Source: Bacillus methanolicus
Lineage (GTDB): Bacteria > Bacillota > Bacilli > Bacillales > Cytobacillaceae
Reading direction: 5' to 3'
Length of the DNA stretch: 64,000 bases
Assembly: GCF_028888695.1 (NCBI RefSeq)
Contig: NZ_PNFF01000002.1
Coordinates: 62,001-126,000, forward strand
Of the stretch, positions 33,846 to 42,930 are shown one piece after another (the first letter of the stretch is position 1; each line of letters opens with the position of its first letter). The position numbers were made by a program, and so were the translations under genes. The notes under the pieces are model-generated. The model did no database searches and was not told where the DNA came from. It saw only the letters and a list, made by a program, of their open reading frames with translations.

Positions 33846-34535
33846 ATGAAGATAATGCTTGATGCGGGCCACGGGTATTCTACAAAAGGCAAACGCAGCC
33901 CTGACGGCTTACAGGAGTACGAATTCAATCGGGCTGTTGCAAATTTTGCAAGAGATTTGCTGCAGGAATTTGAAAATGTTGCCGTTTATTTTGCCCATTC
34001 CGACCAGAGGGATGTTCCATTGCAGGAGCGTACTGACAAGGCTAACAGTTTGAAAGTGGATTGCTATGTGGCGATTCATGCGAATGCATATGGAAACACA
34101 TGGAATGATGCAGGCGGGATTGAAACATATGTTCATATTTCAAAACCTCTTGAAGCAACTAAACTGGCCGAAAAAATTCAACAAAATTTAGCGAACTCGA
34201 CCGGTCTGCGGGATCGAGGCGTAAAAACCGCTGATTTTCATGTTTTAAGGGAAACAAAAATGACGTCAGTACTGGTCGAATGCGGATTTATGACCAATCG
34301 TGAAGAAGTGAAGCTGCTTCGCTCAGATAATTACAGAAGAACATGCGCTGAAGCGATTGTAAAAGCCATAGCTGATCACTATAAGTTAAAAAAGAAAATT
34401 GTACAACCCCCTCCAGCCGCTAAAGGAATTTATAAAATCCAAGTCGGAGCTTTTAAAGAATTGAAAAATGCAGAAGAACTCGCAGAGCGGCTGAGAAAAG
34501 ACGGTTATAACCCGTTTATTTACTTCGAAAAGTAA
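33846..34535 (+). CDS. N-acetylmuramoyl-L-alanine amidase with SPOR domain (CwlC-like)
   Basis: Zinc amidase (Amidase_3 family) of 229 residues with a C-terminal SPOR domain. Zinc ligands are visible: His in LDAGHG (about residue 10), Glu in LQEYEFNR, His in AIHANA, and the catalytic Glu in VECGFM. The C-terminal GIYKIQVGAFKELKNAEELAERLRK is one SPOR repeat, which binds denuded peptidoglycan. It has no signal peptide, like B. subtilis CwlC, which acts in mother-cell lysis. ATG 33846 follows AGAGGTGAAAAA. CwlC usually has two SPOR repeats; this one has one. Confidence 0.9.
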   Translation: MKIMLDAGHGYSTKGKRSPDGLQEYEFNRAVANFARDLLQEFENVAVYFAHSDQRDVPLQERTDKANSLKVDCYVAIHANAYGNTWNDAGGIETYVHISKPLEATKLAEKIQQNLANSTGLRDRGVKTADFHVLRETKMTSVLVECGFMTNREEVKLLRSDNYRRTCAEAIVKAIADHYKLKKKIVQPPPAAKGIYKIQVGAFKELKNAEELAERLRKDGYNPFIYFEK

Positions 34536-34548
34536 AACATGTGCTGCA

Positions 34549-34580
34549 TGCTTGGATGAACGCGATCCAAGCATTTTTTT
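34549..34580 (+). terminator. Intrinsic terminator after the amidase gene
   Basis: TGCTTGGAT and ATCCAAGCA form a nine-pair stem with a seven-base loop, followed by seven T residues. Confidence 0.88.
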
Positions 34581-34671
34581 ATTGAGGAGCTTGCAAAAAA
34601 ATAAAAACTTTGGAGTGAAGTTATTGTTTTTTCACATACTAACCTCGAATTTAATCAAAGGAGGTTTCCGT

Positions 34672-35481
34672 ATGAAAAAAATGACAACATTATTCACAAT
34701 AACTGTTCTATCCTTTTTGCTTATCAGTGTTAGCGTGAATGCGATGGAAGGAGCAGCCGGACCGGCATGCAACCTGCAAAAACAAAATACAATGTCTGTT
34801 CTTTGGTTCCAGACAGCCGGAGAAGCAAAAGCATTATTTCATCAAGGGTACAACATAGGAAAAATGAGACTCGATGAAGCTTTAGAGAAAAAGGCGAAAA
34901 AGCCTGCTGTTGTGCTTGATCTCGATGAAACGGTATTAGACAACAGCCCATACTTTGCATGGACGATAAAAACCGGAATTCGAAATCGCGAAACATGGAA
35001 AGAGTGGATTAATCGGGCCGAGGCAAAAGCACTTCCTGGAGCAGTTGAATTTTTGACGTATGCCGACTCAAAGGGAGTGGAGATTTTTTACATATCGAAC
35101 AGAAAAGAAGCCCAAAAGGAAGCGACGATTAAAAACTTGCAGCAGATTGGTGCACCGCAGGCAACTGCAGAACACGTTCTGTTAAAACAGCCCGGTGAAA
35201 AAGGCAAAGAAACACGCCGTCAACATGTAGCAAAAACACATGACATTGTCTTATTATTTGGGGATAACTTATCAGATTTCAAAGGATTTGATCGATTATC
35301 TGCTCCAGAAAGAGTCCAAAACGTTGAAAAACAGAAAGATGAATTTGGCAAAAAACTTATTGTCTTCCCGAATCCAATGTATGGTGATTGGGAAAAAGCC
35401 ATCTATAATAATAATTTCGGCATATCAAACAGTGAAAAAGCAAAATTAAGAGAAGGAAGCTTGCAGCCATTTACACCTTAA
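34672..35481 (+). CDS. Secreted class C acid phosphatase, HAD superfamily
   Basis: Extracytoplasmic phosphatase of the class C / e(P4) 5'-nucleotidase family, 269 residues. The N-terminus is a signal peptide (KK, hydrophobic core, cleavage near VNA-ME). HAD motif I is VVLDLDETVLDN, the W-rich insert is TWKEWINR, motif II is ISNR and motif IV is LLFGDNLSDF. No clear lipobox is present, so it may be secreted rather than lipid-anchored. ATG 34672 follows AAAGGAGGTTTCCGT. It has its own terminator and is not obviously linked to nagAB. Confidence 0.9.
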   Translation: MKKMTTLFTITVLSFLLISVSVNAMEGAAGPACNLQKQNTMSVLWFQTAGEAKALFHQGYNIGKMRLDEALEKKAKKPAVVLDLDETVLDNSPYFAWTIKTGIRNRETWKEWINRAEAKALPGAVEFLTYADSKGVEIFYISNRKEAQKEATIKNLQQIGAPQATAEHVLLKQPGEKGKETRRQHVAKTHDIVLLFGDNLSDFKGFDRLSAPERVQNVEKQKDEFGKKLIVFPNPMYGDWEKAIYNNNFGISNSEKAKLREGSLQPFTP

Positions 35482-35524
35482 AATAATATTGTTATGGAAG
35501 GCCAAAATAATAATCATAAACAGT

Positions 35525-35562
35525 AAAGACCAAGCCGCAAGTTATGCGAATTGGTCTTTTTT
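35525..35562 (+). terminator. Intrinsic terminator after the acid phosphatase gene
   Basis: AAGACCAA and TTGGTCTT with a 17-base loop, then TTTT. It can also serve the convergent yvlB side. Confidence 0.75.
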
Positions 35563-35578
35563 CTCGTCTTTGGACAGC

Positions 35579-36688
35579 TTAAAACTCCTGCACGTTTTTT
35601 AAGTGTATTGATCCGGTTTTTGAATCAGCGAACACTTTAACTACTTTTTTCTCGTCATTTACCGGTTTAAAGCGGAGCATTTTTTGAATCTTTTCCGTTT
35701 TTTCTTCTACAATTTGAATGCCCTCGAGCTCAACAGAAAAACCACCTAGATTTGTTTTTAGCTCGCCTTCAGCAGAAACAGATTCTGGAAGGAAAATATC
35801 GATGCTGCCTGTTGTCGCTTTCGCAACGATCGACTCTGTCCGGTTTTTTAATGAACAATGAACATCGCCATTAAAAGTTTGAACATCTGCTTTTACAAAA
35901 TCTCCATCCAATTGAATGGCTCCGTTAATTGATTCAAGTTCGATCTCATCTGCCGTACTGTTGGATAATTGAATATGACCATTGGCGATCTCAACTTCCG
36001 TTTTGCGGGAAATAATGGCATCGAGATTAATTTTTCCGTTAGCTGCCTTCACTTTAAGGTTATTTACTTTTAAGTTTTTGCCTTCAATCGGGCCATTAAA
36101 CATTCGGACTCTCACATAATCATAGTCTTCCTGAGGCACATAAATTTTTGCATCAACTTTCATCCATTTTTGCTGAGTGCTGAACCGCATTTTGCCCCCT
36201 TCAACCGCAAACAAAACTTCCTTTATAAAGGATTGCCTCGCTTCTTCCTGAGAATGAACCCGATAGACTTTCGCATTGCATTCAATCCGGACATCGCGCT
36301 GATCCCATGGCACGAGTTTGACTGCCCCGTTTGCCACGTCCACATCTATTTCTTTTACAATAGCTTCTCCATGATGGAAAATATGCGAAACCTCGATCGA
36401 CCGGCCAAAATTAAGGTCTAAATCAAAATCCTTAATCTTTTTCAAAGCAGAATCAACGAAGTCAAAAATTTTATCTTTCACAGATTGAAATTTGTGATGG
36501 ACAGAATCTTCCTTTTTTGCTTCTTCATAGTTTACGGCCTCGGATAATTCATGAATGATTTCCTCCTGCTTCTGCTCCATCGTTTTGCTGCTTTTATCGA
36601 GCTCTTCCAGTAAGGTTAACGCTTCATTGACGGATAGTTTGCCCTCTTGGACCATTTTTAAAATTCGCTGACGTTCCTCTTTCATCAT
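35579..36688 (-). CDS. yvlB: DUF4097-containing protein, YvlB type
   Basis: A 369-residue cytoplasmic protein of unknown function. The N-terminal 40 residues are the YvlB helical domain (RQRILKMVQEGKLSVNEALTLLEELDKS). The rest is a DUF4097 beta-solenoid in which short turns repeat (VANGAVKL, AANGKINLDA, IANGHIQLS, ESINGAIQLDG, QTFNGDVHC, ATTGSIDI). In B. subtilis it sits in the envelope-stress yvlABCD operon. ATG 36688 follows TTTGGAGGG. Only a small membrane gene accompanies it here; yvlC and yvlD are not adjacent. Confidence 0.88.
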   Translation of the reverse strand: MMKEERQRILKMVQEGKLSVNEALTLLEELDKSSKTMEQKQEEIIHELSEAVNYEEAKKEDSVHHKFQSVKDKIFDFVDSALKKIKDFDLDLNFGRSIEVSHIFHHGEAIVKEIDVDVANGAVKLVPWDQRDVRIECNAKVYRVHSQEEARQSFIKEVLFAVEGGKMRFSTQQKWMKVDAKIYVPQEDYDYVRVRMFNGPIEGKNLKVNNLKVKAANGKINLDAIISRKTEVEIANGHIQLSNSTADEIELESINGAIQLDGDFVKADVQTFNGDVHCSLKNRTESIVAKATTGSIDIFLPESVSAEGELKTNLGGFSVELEGIQIVEEKTEKIQKMLRFKPVNDEKKVVKVFADSKTGSIHLKNVQEF

Positions 36689-36726
36689 TTTCCCTCCAAA
36701 GAGTTTTTGAAAACGCAAGACCTGAA

Positions 36727-37047
36727 TTAACGCAAAACCTTAATGCCTTTTACAATGTTCCACACTAGTACGATACAGCTCAAAATGATCATTAATACGA
36801 AGGAAGTGAAAAAGATGACCGGAAAGGTTGTTGTTAGCTCCTCGATGATTATTTCGGAAAAGACTGAAAATAAAAGGATCGGCAACGGGATGAGCGGAAT
36901 TAAGTGTGAGAAAAATGCTTTTTTTGCGTGACCCTTTACTTCTTCATCTTCGGCTGCCAGCCAGACGATTAACGGAAAAAGAATTCCGGCAAACAATACA
37001 CTGAAATAACTTAAACTTGATAGAATTTTATTCGTTTCCACTTTCAT
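36727..37047 (-). CDS. Small membrane protein, DUF4870-like
   Basis: A 106-residue protein with three hydrophobic segments (about residues 14-30, 45-65 and 74-100), resembling the DUF4870/Tic20-like family. It stands 38 bases before yvlB, in the place of B. subtilis yvlA, and is probably co-transcribed with yvlB. Function is unknown. Confidence 0.75.
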   Translation of the reverse strand: MKVETNKILSSLSYFSVLFAGILFPLIVWLAAEDEEVKGHAKKAFFSHLIPLIPLPILLFSVFSEIIIEELTTTFPVIFFTSFVLMIILSCIVLVWNIVKGIKVLR

Positions 37048-37163
37048 CAGCTCCTTTGTATGTATTTACGCAAGGAGTTTTTGAAAGTTTCATATTTCCG
37101 GACCAATTCCGGATAAAATAAGGCTATAAAAAAGAGGTGCCTTTTTGCTTCAATTGGAGGCTT

Positions 37164-37311
37164 GGCTCTTAAAATGAACGAAGGCTCATAAATTAAAACG
37201 AAGGCTCATATTAAAAATTAAAAGCTCATAAATAAAAATGAAGGCTCATATATAAATTTAAAGGCTCATTAATCGAAAAAACGGCTCATAAGTACTTAAT
37301 AACGGCTCATA
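37164..37311. repeat. 20-bp phased array B (8 units, GGCTCATA core)
   Basis: Between the uvrA terminator and the membrane gene at 37047. Cores begin at 37164, 37183, 37203, 37223, 37243, 37263, 37283 and 37304. Five intervals are exactly 20. The flanking DNA is otherwise A/T-rich. This array accounts for most of the 318-base gap. Confidence 0.92.
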
Positions 37312-37330
37312 AACCTGGAATGTTAACTTA

Positions 37331-37362
37331 AAAAAGCAGCTGCGATACCACAGCTGCTTTTT
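37331..37362. terminator. Bidirectional intrinsic terminator after uvrA
   Basis: AAAAAGCAGCTG and CAGCTGCTTTTT form a perfect 12-base stem around CGATACCA. Confidence 0.92.
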
Positions 37363-37365
37363 CAT

Positions 37366-40242
37366 CTATTGATTTGTGACTTTTTCCTTCTGTTCAATCA
37401 GCTTTTTCATCCGTAGCCTGTCTCGCTCAAGAATTGGCTTTAAATATTTTCCTGTATAAGAACCGGGCACTTCCGCTACCTCCTCCGGTGTACCTTTTGC
37501 AACGATCGTGCCGCCCCGGTCACCGCCTTCCGGACCAAGGTCGATAATATAATCGGCAGCTTTAATCACATCAAGGTTATGCTCAATCACTAATACTGTA
37601 TCCCCGTTGTCTACAAGCCGCTGCAAAACAGTAAGAAGGCGGGAAATATCGTCTACATGAAGCCCTGTTGTAGGCTCATCCAAAATATAAAAGGAACGGC
37701 CGGTCGAGCGGCGATGCAGTTCGGAAGCAAGCTTCACGCGCTGGGCCTCTCCCCCTGAAAGCGTTGTTGCCGGCTGACCCAATTTGATATACCCTAGTCC
37801 GACATCGGCAATCGTTTGCAGCTTTCGTTTAATTTTCGGGATATTCTCGAAAAATACGAGAGCATCTTCAACGGTCATATCCAGGATTTCGGAAATATTT
37901 TTGCCTTTGTATTTCACCTCAAGCGTTTCACGGTTGTAGCGTTTTCCGTGGCAAACTTCACAAGGAACGTATACATCAGGCAAAAAATGCATTTCAATCT
38001 TAATAATTCCGTCGCCGCGGCATGCTTCACATCGGCCGCCTTTCACGTTAAAACTGAAACGGCCTTTTTTATAACCGCGCACCTTCGCTTCATTTGTAGC
38101 CGCAAAAACATCGCGAATATCATCAAACACTCCTGTATAAGTTGCCGGATTGGACCTTGGAGTCCGGCCTATCGGCGACTGGTCAATGTCAATGACTTTA
38201 TCGAGATACTCAATCCCTTTAATTTCTTTATGCTCACCCGGTCTGCTTTTTGCATGGTTAAGCTTTTGGGCAAGTGATTTATGAAGAATTTCATTAATCA
38301 ATGTGCTTTTTCCTGAACCGGACACGCCTGTAACCGCGATAAAAGTCCCCAGCGGAAACTTGACATTTACATTCTTAAGATTATTTTCTTTCGCCCCTTT
38401 AATTTCTACATAGCGGCCGTCAGGTTTTCTGCGTTCAATCGGAAGCGGAATAAATTTTTTCCCGGAAAGATACTGGCCTGTCAGCGAGTTCGGGTCATTC
38501 ATGACTTCCTCCGGAGTTCCCGCAGAAACAATTTGACCGCCGTGGACTCCTGCTCCCGGACCAACATCAATTAAATAATCTGCAGCGAGCATCGTATCTT
38601 CGTCATGTTCGACGACAATCAGCGTATTTCCGATATCACGCATATTTTTCAACGTATCAATCAACCTGTCATTATCACGCTGATGAAGCCCGATTGACGG
38701 TTCATCCAAAATATAAAGAACGCCTGTCAGCCGGGACCCGATTTGGGTCGCCAGACGAATGCGCTGTGCCTCTCCTCCCGACAGCGTACCGGCCGCACGG
38801 CTTAGCGTTAAATAATCCAACCCTACATTGATCAAGAAGCCGAGTCTTTCCTTAATTTCTCTTAAAATGAGATTGGCGATCTTAAACTCTTTTTCTGTTA
38901 AGTCAAGGTTTGTAAAGAACTGGTGGGCTTCTACGATCGAAAGTTCGGTGACCTGCCCGATATGCCTTCCGTTAATCAGAACGGAGAGGCTTTCTTTTTT
39001 CAGGCGATGCCCTTTGCATGTCGGACACGGCTGATGAGCCATATATTTTTCCATTTGTTCACGGACATAATCAGAGCTTGTTTCTTTATAGCGCCGTTCT
39101 ACATTGTGAAGAACTCCTTCAAATTCAATATAGTTTTCTCTCATTTGGCCAAAATCGTTTTCATAACGGAAATAAATCCGCTCACCTTTTGAGCCGTATA
39201 AAATTTTATCGAGTAAATGCTCCGGCAAGTCCTTAACCGGAACATCCATATCAATTCCATAGTGGTTGCATACCGATTCAAGCAGCTGCGGATAATATTG
39301 CGAACTTGATGGTTCCCACGGAGCAATTGCATGTTCTCTTAAAGTAAGATCCTTATTCGGAATAACTAGGTCGACATCAACTTCAAGCTTTGAGCCGAGA
39401 CCGTCGCAGTCAGGGCAGGCGCCATAAGGGCTGTTAAAAGAAAACATCCGCGGTTCAAGCTCTTGAATCGAAAAACCGCAATGAGGGCATGCATGATGCT
39501 CGCTGAAAAGCAGCTCCTCTTCACCAATCACATCAATGATGACTTTTCCATCACCAAGACGTAATGCTGTTTCTAACGAATCCGACAGCCGGGGCGCAAT
39601 TCCGTCTTTCACGACGATCCGGTCAATGACGACTTCAATCGAGTGCTTTTTATTTTTCTCAAGCTCAATTTCATCGCCCAGGTCATGCATTTCACCGTCA
39701 ATTCGGACACGGACGTACCCTTGTTTTTTAATTTCATCGAGTGTTTTTGCATGGGTGCCTTTCCGTCCTGATACAACGGGTGCAAGAATTTGCAGCCTGG
39801 TTCTTTCCGGGTATTCCAAGATGCGGTCCACCATCTGTTCAATTGTTTGTGAGGAAATCTCAATTCCGTGCACCGGGCATGTCGGCCGTCCGACTCTTGC
39901 AAATAAAAGCCTTAAATAATCATATATTTCCGTTACTGTTCCAACCGTTGACCGAGGATTCCTGCTAGTTGTTTTTTGGTCAATGGAAATGGCCGGAGAC
40001 AATCCTTCAATTGAATCTACATCAGGCTTATCCATTTGACCGAGGAACTGGCGGGCGTAGGCGGAAAGAGATTCCACATATCTGCGCTGCCCCTCTGCAT
40101 AAATCGTATCAAAGGCGAGCGACGACTTTCCTGAACCGGAAAGCCCTGTTACCACAACAAGCTTATCTCTCGGAATGGTGACATCAATATTTTTTAAATT
40201 ATGAACTCTGGCACCTTTTACAACAAGTTTTTCCATCGCCAT
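37366..40242 (-). CDS. uvrA: Excinuclease ABC subunit A
   Basis: ATPase that recognises DNA lesions with UvrB in nucleotide excision repair. The 958 residues contain two ABC ATPase halves (Walker [12 protein letters not shown] and [11 protein letters not shown], signatures LSGGEAQR twice) and zinc-finger cysteines in [28 protein letters not shown] and [27 protein letters not shown]. The start follows AAGGATG inside the end of uvrB; ATG 40236 is an alternative. It is seven bases after uvrB and shares its SOS promoter. Confidence 0.98.
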   Translation of the reverse strand: MAMEKLVVKGARVHNLKNIDVTIPRDKLVVVTGLSGSGKSSLAFDTIYAEGQRRYVESLSAYARQFLGQMDKPDVDSIEGLSPAISIDQKTTSRNPRSTVGTVTEIYDYLRLLFARVGRPTCPVHGIEISSQTIEQMVDRILEYPERTRLQILAPVVSGRKGTHAKTLDEIKKQGYVRVRIDGEMHDLGDEIELEKNKKHSIEVVIDRIVVKDGIAPRLSDSLETALRLGDGKVIIDVIGEEELLFSEHHACPHCGFSIQELEPRMFSFNSPYGACPDCDGLGSKLEVDVDLVIPNKDLTLREHAIAPWEPSSSQYYPQLLESVCNHYGIDMDVPVKDLPEHLLDKILYGSKGERIYFRYENDFGQMRENYIEFEGVLHNVERRYKETSSDYVREQMEKYMAHQPCPTCKGHRLKKESLSVLINGRHIGQVTELSIVEAHQFFTNLDLTEKEFKIANLILREIKERLGFLINVGLDYLTLSRAAGTLSGGEAQRIRLATQIGSRLTGVLYILDEPSIGLHQRDNDRLIDTLKNMRDIGNTLIVVEHDEDTMLAADYLIDVGPGAGVHGGQIVSAGTPEEVMNDPNSLTGQYLSGKKFIPLPIERRKPDGRYVEIKGAKENNLKNVNVKFPLGTFIAVTGVSGSGKSTLINEILHKSLAQKLNHAKSRPGEHKEIKGIEYLDKVIDIDQSPIGRTPRSNPATYTGVFDDIRDVFAATNEAKVRGYKKGRFSFNVKGGRCEACRGDGIIKIEMHFLPDVYVPCEVCHGKRYNRETLEVKYKGKNISEILDMTVEDALVFFENIPKIKRKLQTIADVGLGYIKLGQPATTLSGGEAQRVKLASELHRRSTGRSFYILDEPTTGLHVDDISRLLTVLQRLVDNGDTVLVIEHNLDVIKAADYIIDLGPEGGDRGGTIVAKGTPEEVAEVPGSYTGKYLKPILERDRLRMKKLIEQKEKVTNQ

Positions 40243-40249
40243 GTAATCG

Positions 40250-42229
40250 TCATCCTTCCGCTTTTAACTCAAGTATTAAATCACGAAGCTCGGCGGCCCG
40301 TTCGAAGTTTAAAGCTTTTGCCGCTTCCTTCATTTCTTTTTCCATATCGGCAATTAATTTTTCCCGCTCTTTCTTCGTCAATTTGCCAAAGCTTTGAGCC
40401 GGTTTGTATTCTTCCTGTTCTTCAGCCGCATATGTGGCACGGATGACATCGCGAATTTCTTTCTTAATTGTTTGCGGTGTAATTCCGTGTTTTTTATTGT
40501 ATTCTTCCTGAATCGCACGGCGGCGCTTCGTTTCATTAATTGCAATTTCCATTGACTGGGTCATCCGGTCAGCATACATAATGACATGACCGTTTGCATT
40601 CCGGGCTGCCCGGCCGATCGTCTGAATAAGAGAACGCTCCGAACGAAGAAAGCCCTCTTTATCAGCGTCAAGAATCGCAACAAGAGAAACTTCGGGAATA
40701 TCAAGTCCTTCTCTTAACAAGTTGATCCCGACAAGAACATCAAACTTCCCGAGGCGAAGGTCCCGGATAATTTCAATCCGCTCAAGCGTTTTTATCTCTG
40801 AATGCAAATATTGAACCTTAATCCCGATTTCTTTCAAATAGTCAGTTAAGTCTTCCGCCATTTTCTTCGTCAGCGTCGTTACAAGAACTCGTTCATTCCG
40901 TTTAATCCGGTCCTGAATTTCGCCGATCAAATCATCAATCTGCCCTTCAATCGGACGGACATCAATCGTCGGATCCAGCAGGCCGGTCGGCCGGATAATC
41001 TGCTCAACCATTTCGGGAGAGTGCTCCAGCTCATAAGGTCCCGGAGTCGCCGAAACATATACAATTTGATTAATATGTTTTTCAAATTCTTCAAATGTCA
41101 GCGGACGGTTGTCCAGTGCTGAAGGGAGCCGGAAACCGTGGTCGACAAGAACCTGCTTCCGGGCACGGTCGCCATTATACATTCCACGGATTTGCGGCAA
41201 AGTGACATGTGATTCATCAATAACAATGAGAAAATCGTCAGGAAAATAATCCAGCAATGTATAAGGCGTTGAACCCGGAGGCCTTAATGTCAGATGCCTC
41301 GAGTAATTTTCAATTCCTGAACAAAAGCCCATTTCCCTCATCATTTCAAGATCATATCGGGTCCGCTGCTCAAGGCGCTGCGCCTCCAAAAGTTTGTCTT
41401 CTGCGCGAAGCTTTTTAAGCTGCTCTTCCAATTCTTTTTCTATATTTTCGATGGCGATTCGCATTTTTTCTTCACGCGTAACGAAGTGGGAAGCCGGAAA
41501 GATCGCAGCATGCTCGCGCTCCCCTAAAATTTCTCCTGTTAACGCATCGACTTCACGGATTCGGTCAATTTCGTCTCCAAAAAACTCAACACGGATGCAG
41601 TGTTGATCCCTTGAAACAGGAAAAATTTCCACAACATCCCCGCGCACGCGGAATGTCCCCCGTTTGAAGTCAATGTCATTCCGTTCATATTGGACATCAA
41701 CGAGGCGGTGCAGCAGCTGGTTTCGTTCAATTTCCATGCCGACACGCAATGAAACGACGAGTTCACGGTATTCTTCAGGCGAACCGAGGCCATATATGCA
41801 TGAAACGCTGGCAACGATGATCACATCCCGTCTTTCAAACAGAGCAGATGTAGCCGAGTGGCGCAGCTTATCAATTTCATCATTGATGCTTGCATCTTTT
41901 TCAATATAAGTATCTGTTTGCGGAACATACGCTTCAGGCTGATAATAGTCGTAGTAGCTGACAAAATATTCGACCGCATTATTCGGGAAAAATTCTTTAA
42001 ACTCACTGTAAAGCTGTCCGGCAAGCGTTTTGTTGTGGGCAATTACAAGGGTCGGTTTATTCACCTCTTTAATCACATTCGAAATCGTAAATGTTTTCCC
42101 TGTTCCCGTTGCCCCTAAAAGTGTTTGGTGCTTCTTCCCATTCTTTATGCCTTCCACAAGTTTTCTTATCGCTTCAGGCTGATCGCCTTGGGGCGAATAT
42201 TTCGAAACTAATTCAAATTGCTCCGTCAC
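40250..42229 (-). CDS. uvrB: Excinuclease ABC subunit B
   Basis: Helicase-like subunit that verifies the lesion and loads UvrC. The 659 residues have the Walker A GATGTGKT, the beta-hairpin [34 protein letters not shown], and the C-terminal UVR domain ([18 protein letters not shown]) that binds UvrC. The start is GTG 42229 after AGGAGG; a longer in-frame start lacks a ribosome site. An SOS box stands about 170 bases upstream. Confidence 0.97.
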   Translation of the reverse strand: MTEQFELVSKYSPQGDQPEAIRKLVEGIKNGKKHQTLLGATGTGKTFTISNVIKEVNKPTLVIAHNKTLAGQLYSEFKEFFPNNAVEYFVSYYDYYQPEAYVPQTDTYIEKDASINDEIDKLRHSATSALFERRDVIIVASVSCIYGLGSPEEYRELVVSLRVGMEIERNQLLHRLVDVQYERNDIDFKRGTFRVRGDVVEIFPVSRDQHCIRVEFFGDEIDRIREVDALTGEILGEREHAAIFPASHFVTREEKMRIAIENIEKELEEQLKKLRAEDKLLEAQRLEQRTRYDLEMMREMGFCSGIENYSRHLTLRPPGSTPYTLLDYFPDDFLIVIDESHVTLPQIRGMYNGDRARKQVLVDHGFRLPSALDNRPLTFEEFEKHINQIVYVSATPGPYELEHSPEMVEQIIRPTGLLDPTIDVRPIEGQIDDLIGEIQDRIKRNERVLVTTLTKKMAEDLTDYLKEIGIKVQYLHSEIKTLERIEIIRDLRLGKFDVLVGINLLREGLDIPEVSLVAILDADKEGFLRSERSLIQTIGRAARNANGHVIMYADRMTQSMEIAINETKRRRAIQEEYNKKHGITPQTIKKEIRDVIRATYAAEEQEEYKPAQSFGKLTKKEREKLIADMEKEMKEAAKALNFERAAELRDLILELKAEG

Positions 42230-42363
42230 AAAAAAACCTCCTGTTCCGCAATGGTATGAACCCAAAAGTGATTCGAGCTATTTACTTTTATCGCAATCAA
42301 ATATGGATAAAAACCACCACTGACAAAGTTTCACATTATCCGTCTTCAAAAACTCATATCAAC

Positions 42364-42415
42364 ATTCTACCACAAAGCACTCAAAACAAACCAATAAAGT
42401 GCGAACGAATATTCG
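42364..42415 (-). promoter_or_regulatory. LexA (SOS) box and -10 element of uvrBA
   Basis: CGAACGAATATTCG at 42402-42415 matches the Bacillus SOS consensus CGAAC-N4-GTTCG with one mismatch. A TAGAAT -10 hexamer (42364-42369) lies 32 bases downstream on the minus strand; the -35 is weak. Confidence 0.78.
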
Positions 42416-42480
42416 ATTTTTTTTGATCTTAACAAAGACCTCAAATTGCCCGAGGTTCTTCAGTTTTTTCTTTTCAAAGC

Positions 42481-42510
42481 AAAAAACCTGTCGAAAAAAG
42501 CAGACAGGTT
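42481..42510 (-). terminator. Intrinsic terminator after csbA
   Basis: Minus-strand AACCTGTC and GACAGGTT with a ten-base loop, followed by T residues, 36 bases past csbA. Confidence 0.85.
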
Positions 42511-42545
42511 TAACAAAGGTTATTTCGATTTTCGTATTAAATCTG

Positions 42546-42779
42546 TTAAGCGCTCCTCCGGATTCTGGCGATCATTCTTCTTGCAAACCAAAAACCTAGT
42601 GTTAAAGAAAACGCATCAACGACAATCAGCCCGAGTGAATTCGTGTACCCTTTATAGACCGAGGCGGCTATCAGCGCGACTGTAAGAATAAGCCCGATTA
42701 CATGATGATACGTTACCCTTGTAAACAGCAAAACTAACAGGCATGGCAAAAATAAAGCCGAAAAATATTTAATAACCAT
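42546..42779 (-). CDS. csbA: Stress-related membrane protein CsbA
   Basis: A 77-residue membrane protein with two or three hydrophobic segments, of unknown function. In B. subtilis csbA precedes uvrB and is transcribed by sigma-B; the same gene order here supports the identity. AAGGTGTCC precedes the ATG. A clear sigma-B promoter was not found upstream; a weak sigma-A-like pair was seen instead, so its regulation here is open. Confidence 0.85.
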   Translation of the reverse strand: MVIKYFSALFLPCLLVLLFTRVTYHHVIGLILTVALIAASVYKGYTNSLGLIVVDAFSLTLGFWFARRMIARIRRSA

Positions 42780-42907
42780 AAGGACACCTTCTTAAAAAAT
42801 GCAGATTTTTCTACCACTGGATCATTTAACGCTTATCAATAGAATATATCTTCTTTTCAGCGTATACAAGTTTTTTACAACGATTCCGTCATCATTCATT
42901 GCTAAAA

Positions 42908-42930
42908 GGGTAGGGGCCAGACCCCTACCC
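42908..42930 (-). terminator. Intrinsic terminator of the RND gene, built from the GC-rich repeat module
   Basis: GGGTAGGGG and CCCCTACCC form a nine-pair stem around TCTGG, followed by TTTT on the minus strand; the RND stop codon lies inside the stem. The loop motif matches module 2 of the 39-bp family. Confidence 0.85.

Noticed and set aside
34672-34780. Lipoprotein signal for the class C acid phosphatase
   Set aside because: The first cysteine lies well after the signal-peptide end and no L-x-x-C lipobox precedes it, so a plain signal peptide was annotated.
42781-42900. Sigma-B promoter of csbA
   Set aside because: Expected from B. subtilis, but no GTTTAA/GGGTAT pair with correct spacing was found in this stretch.
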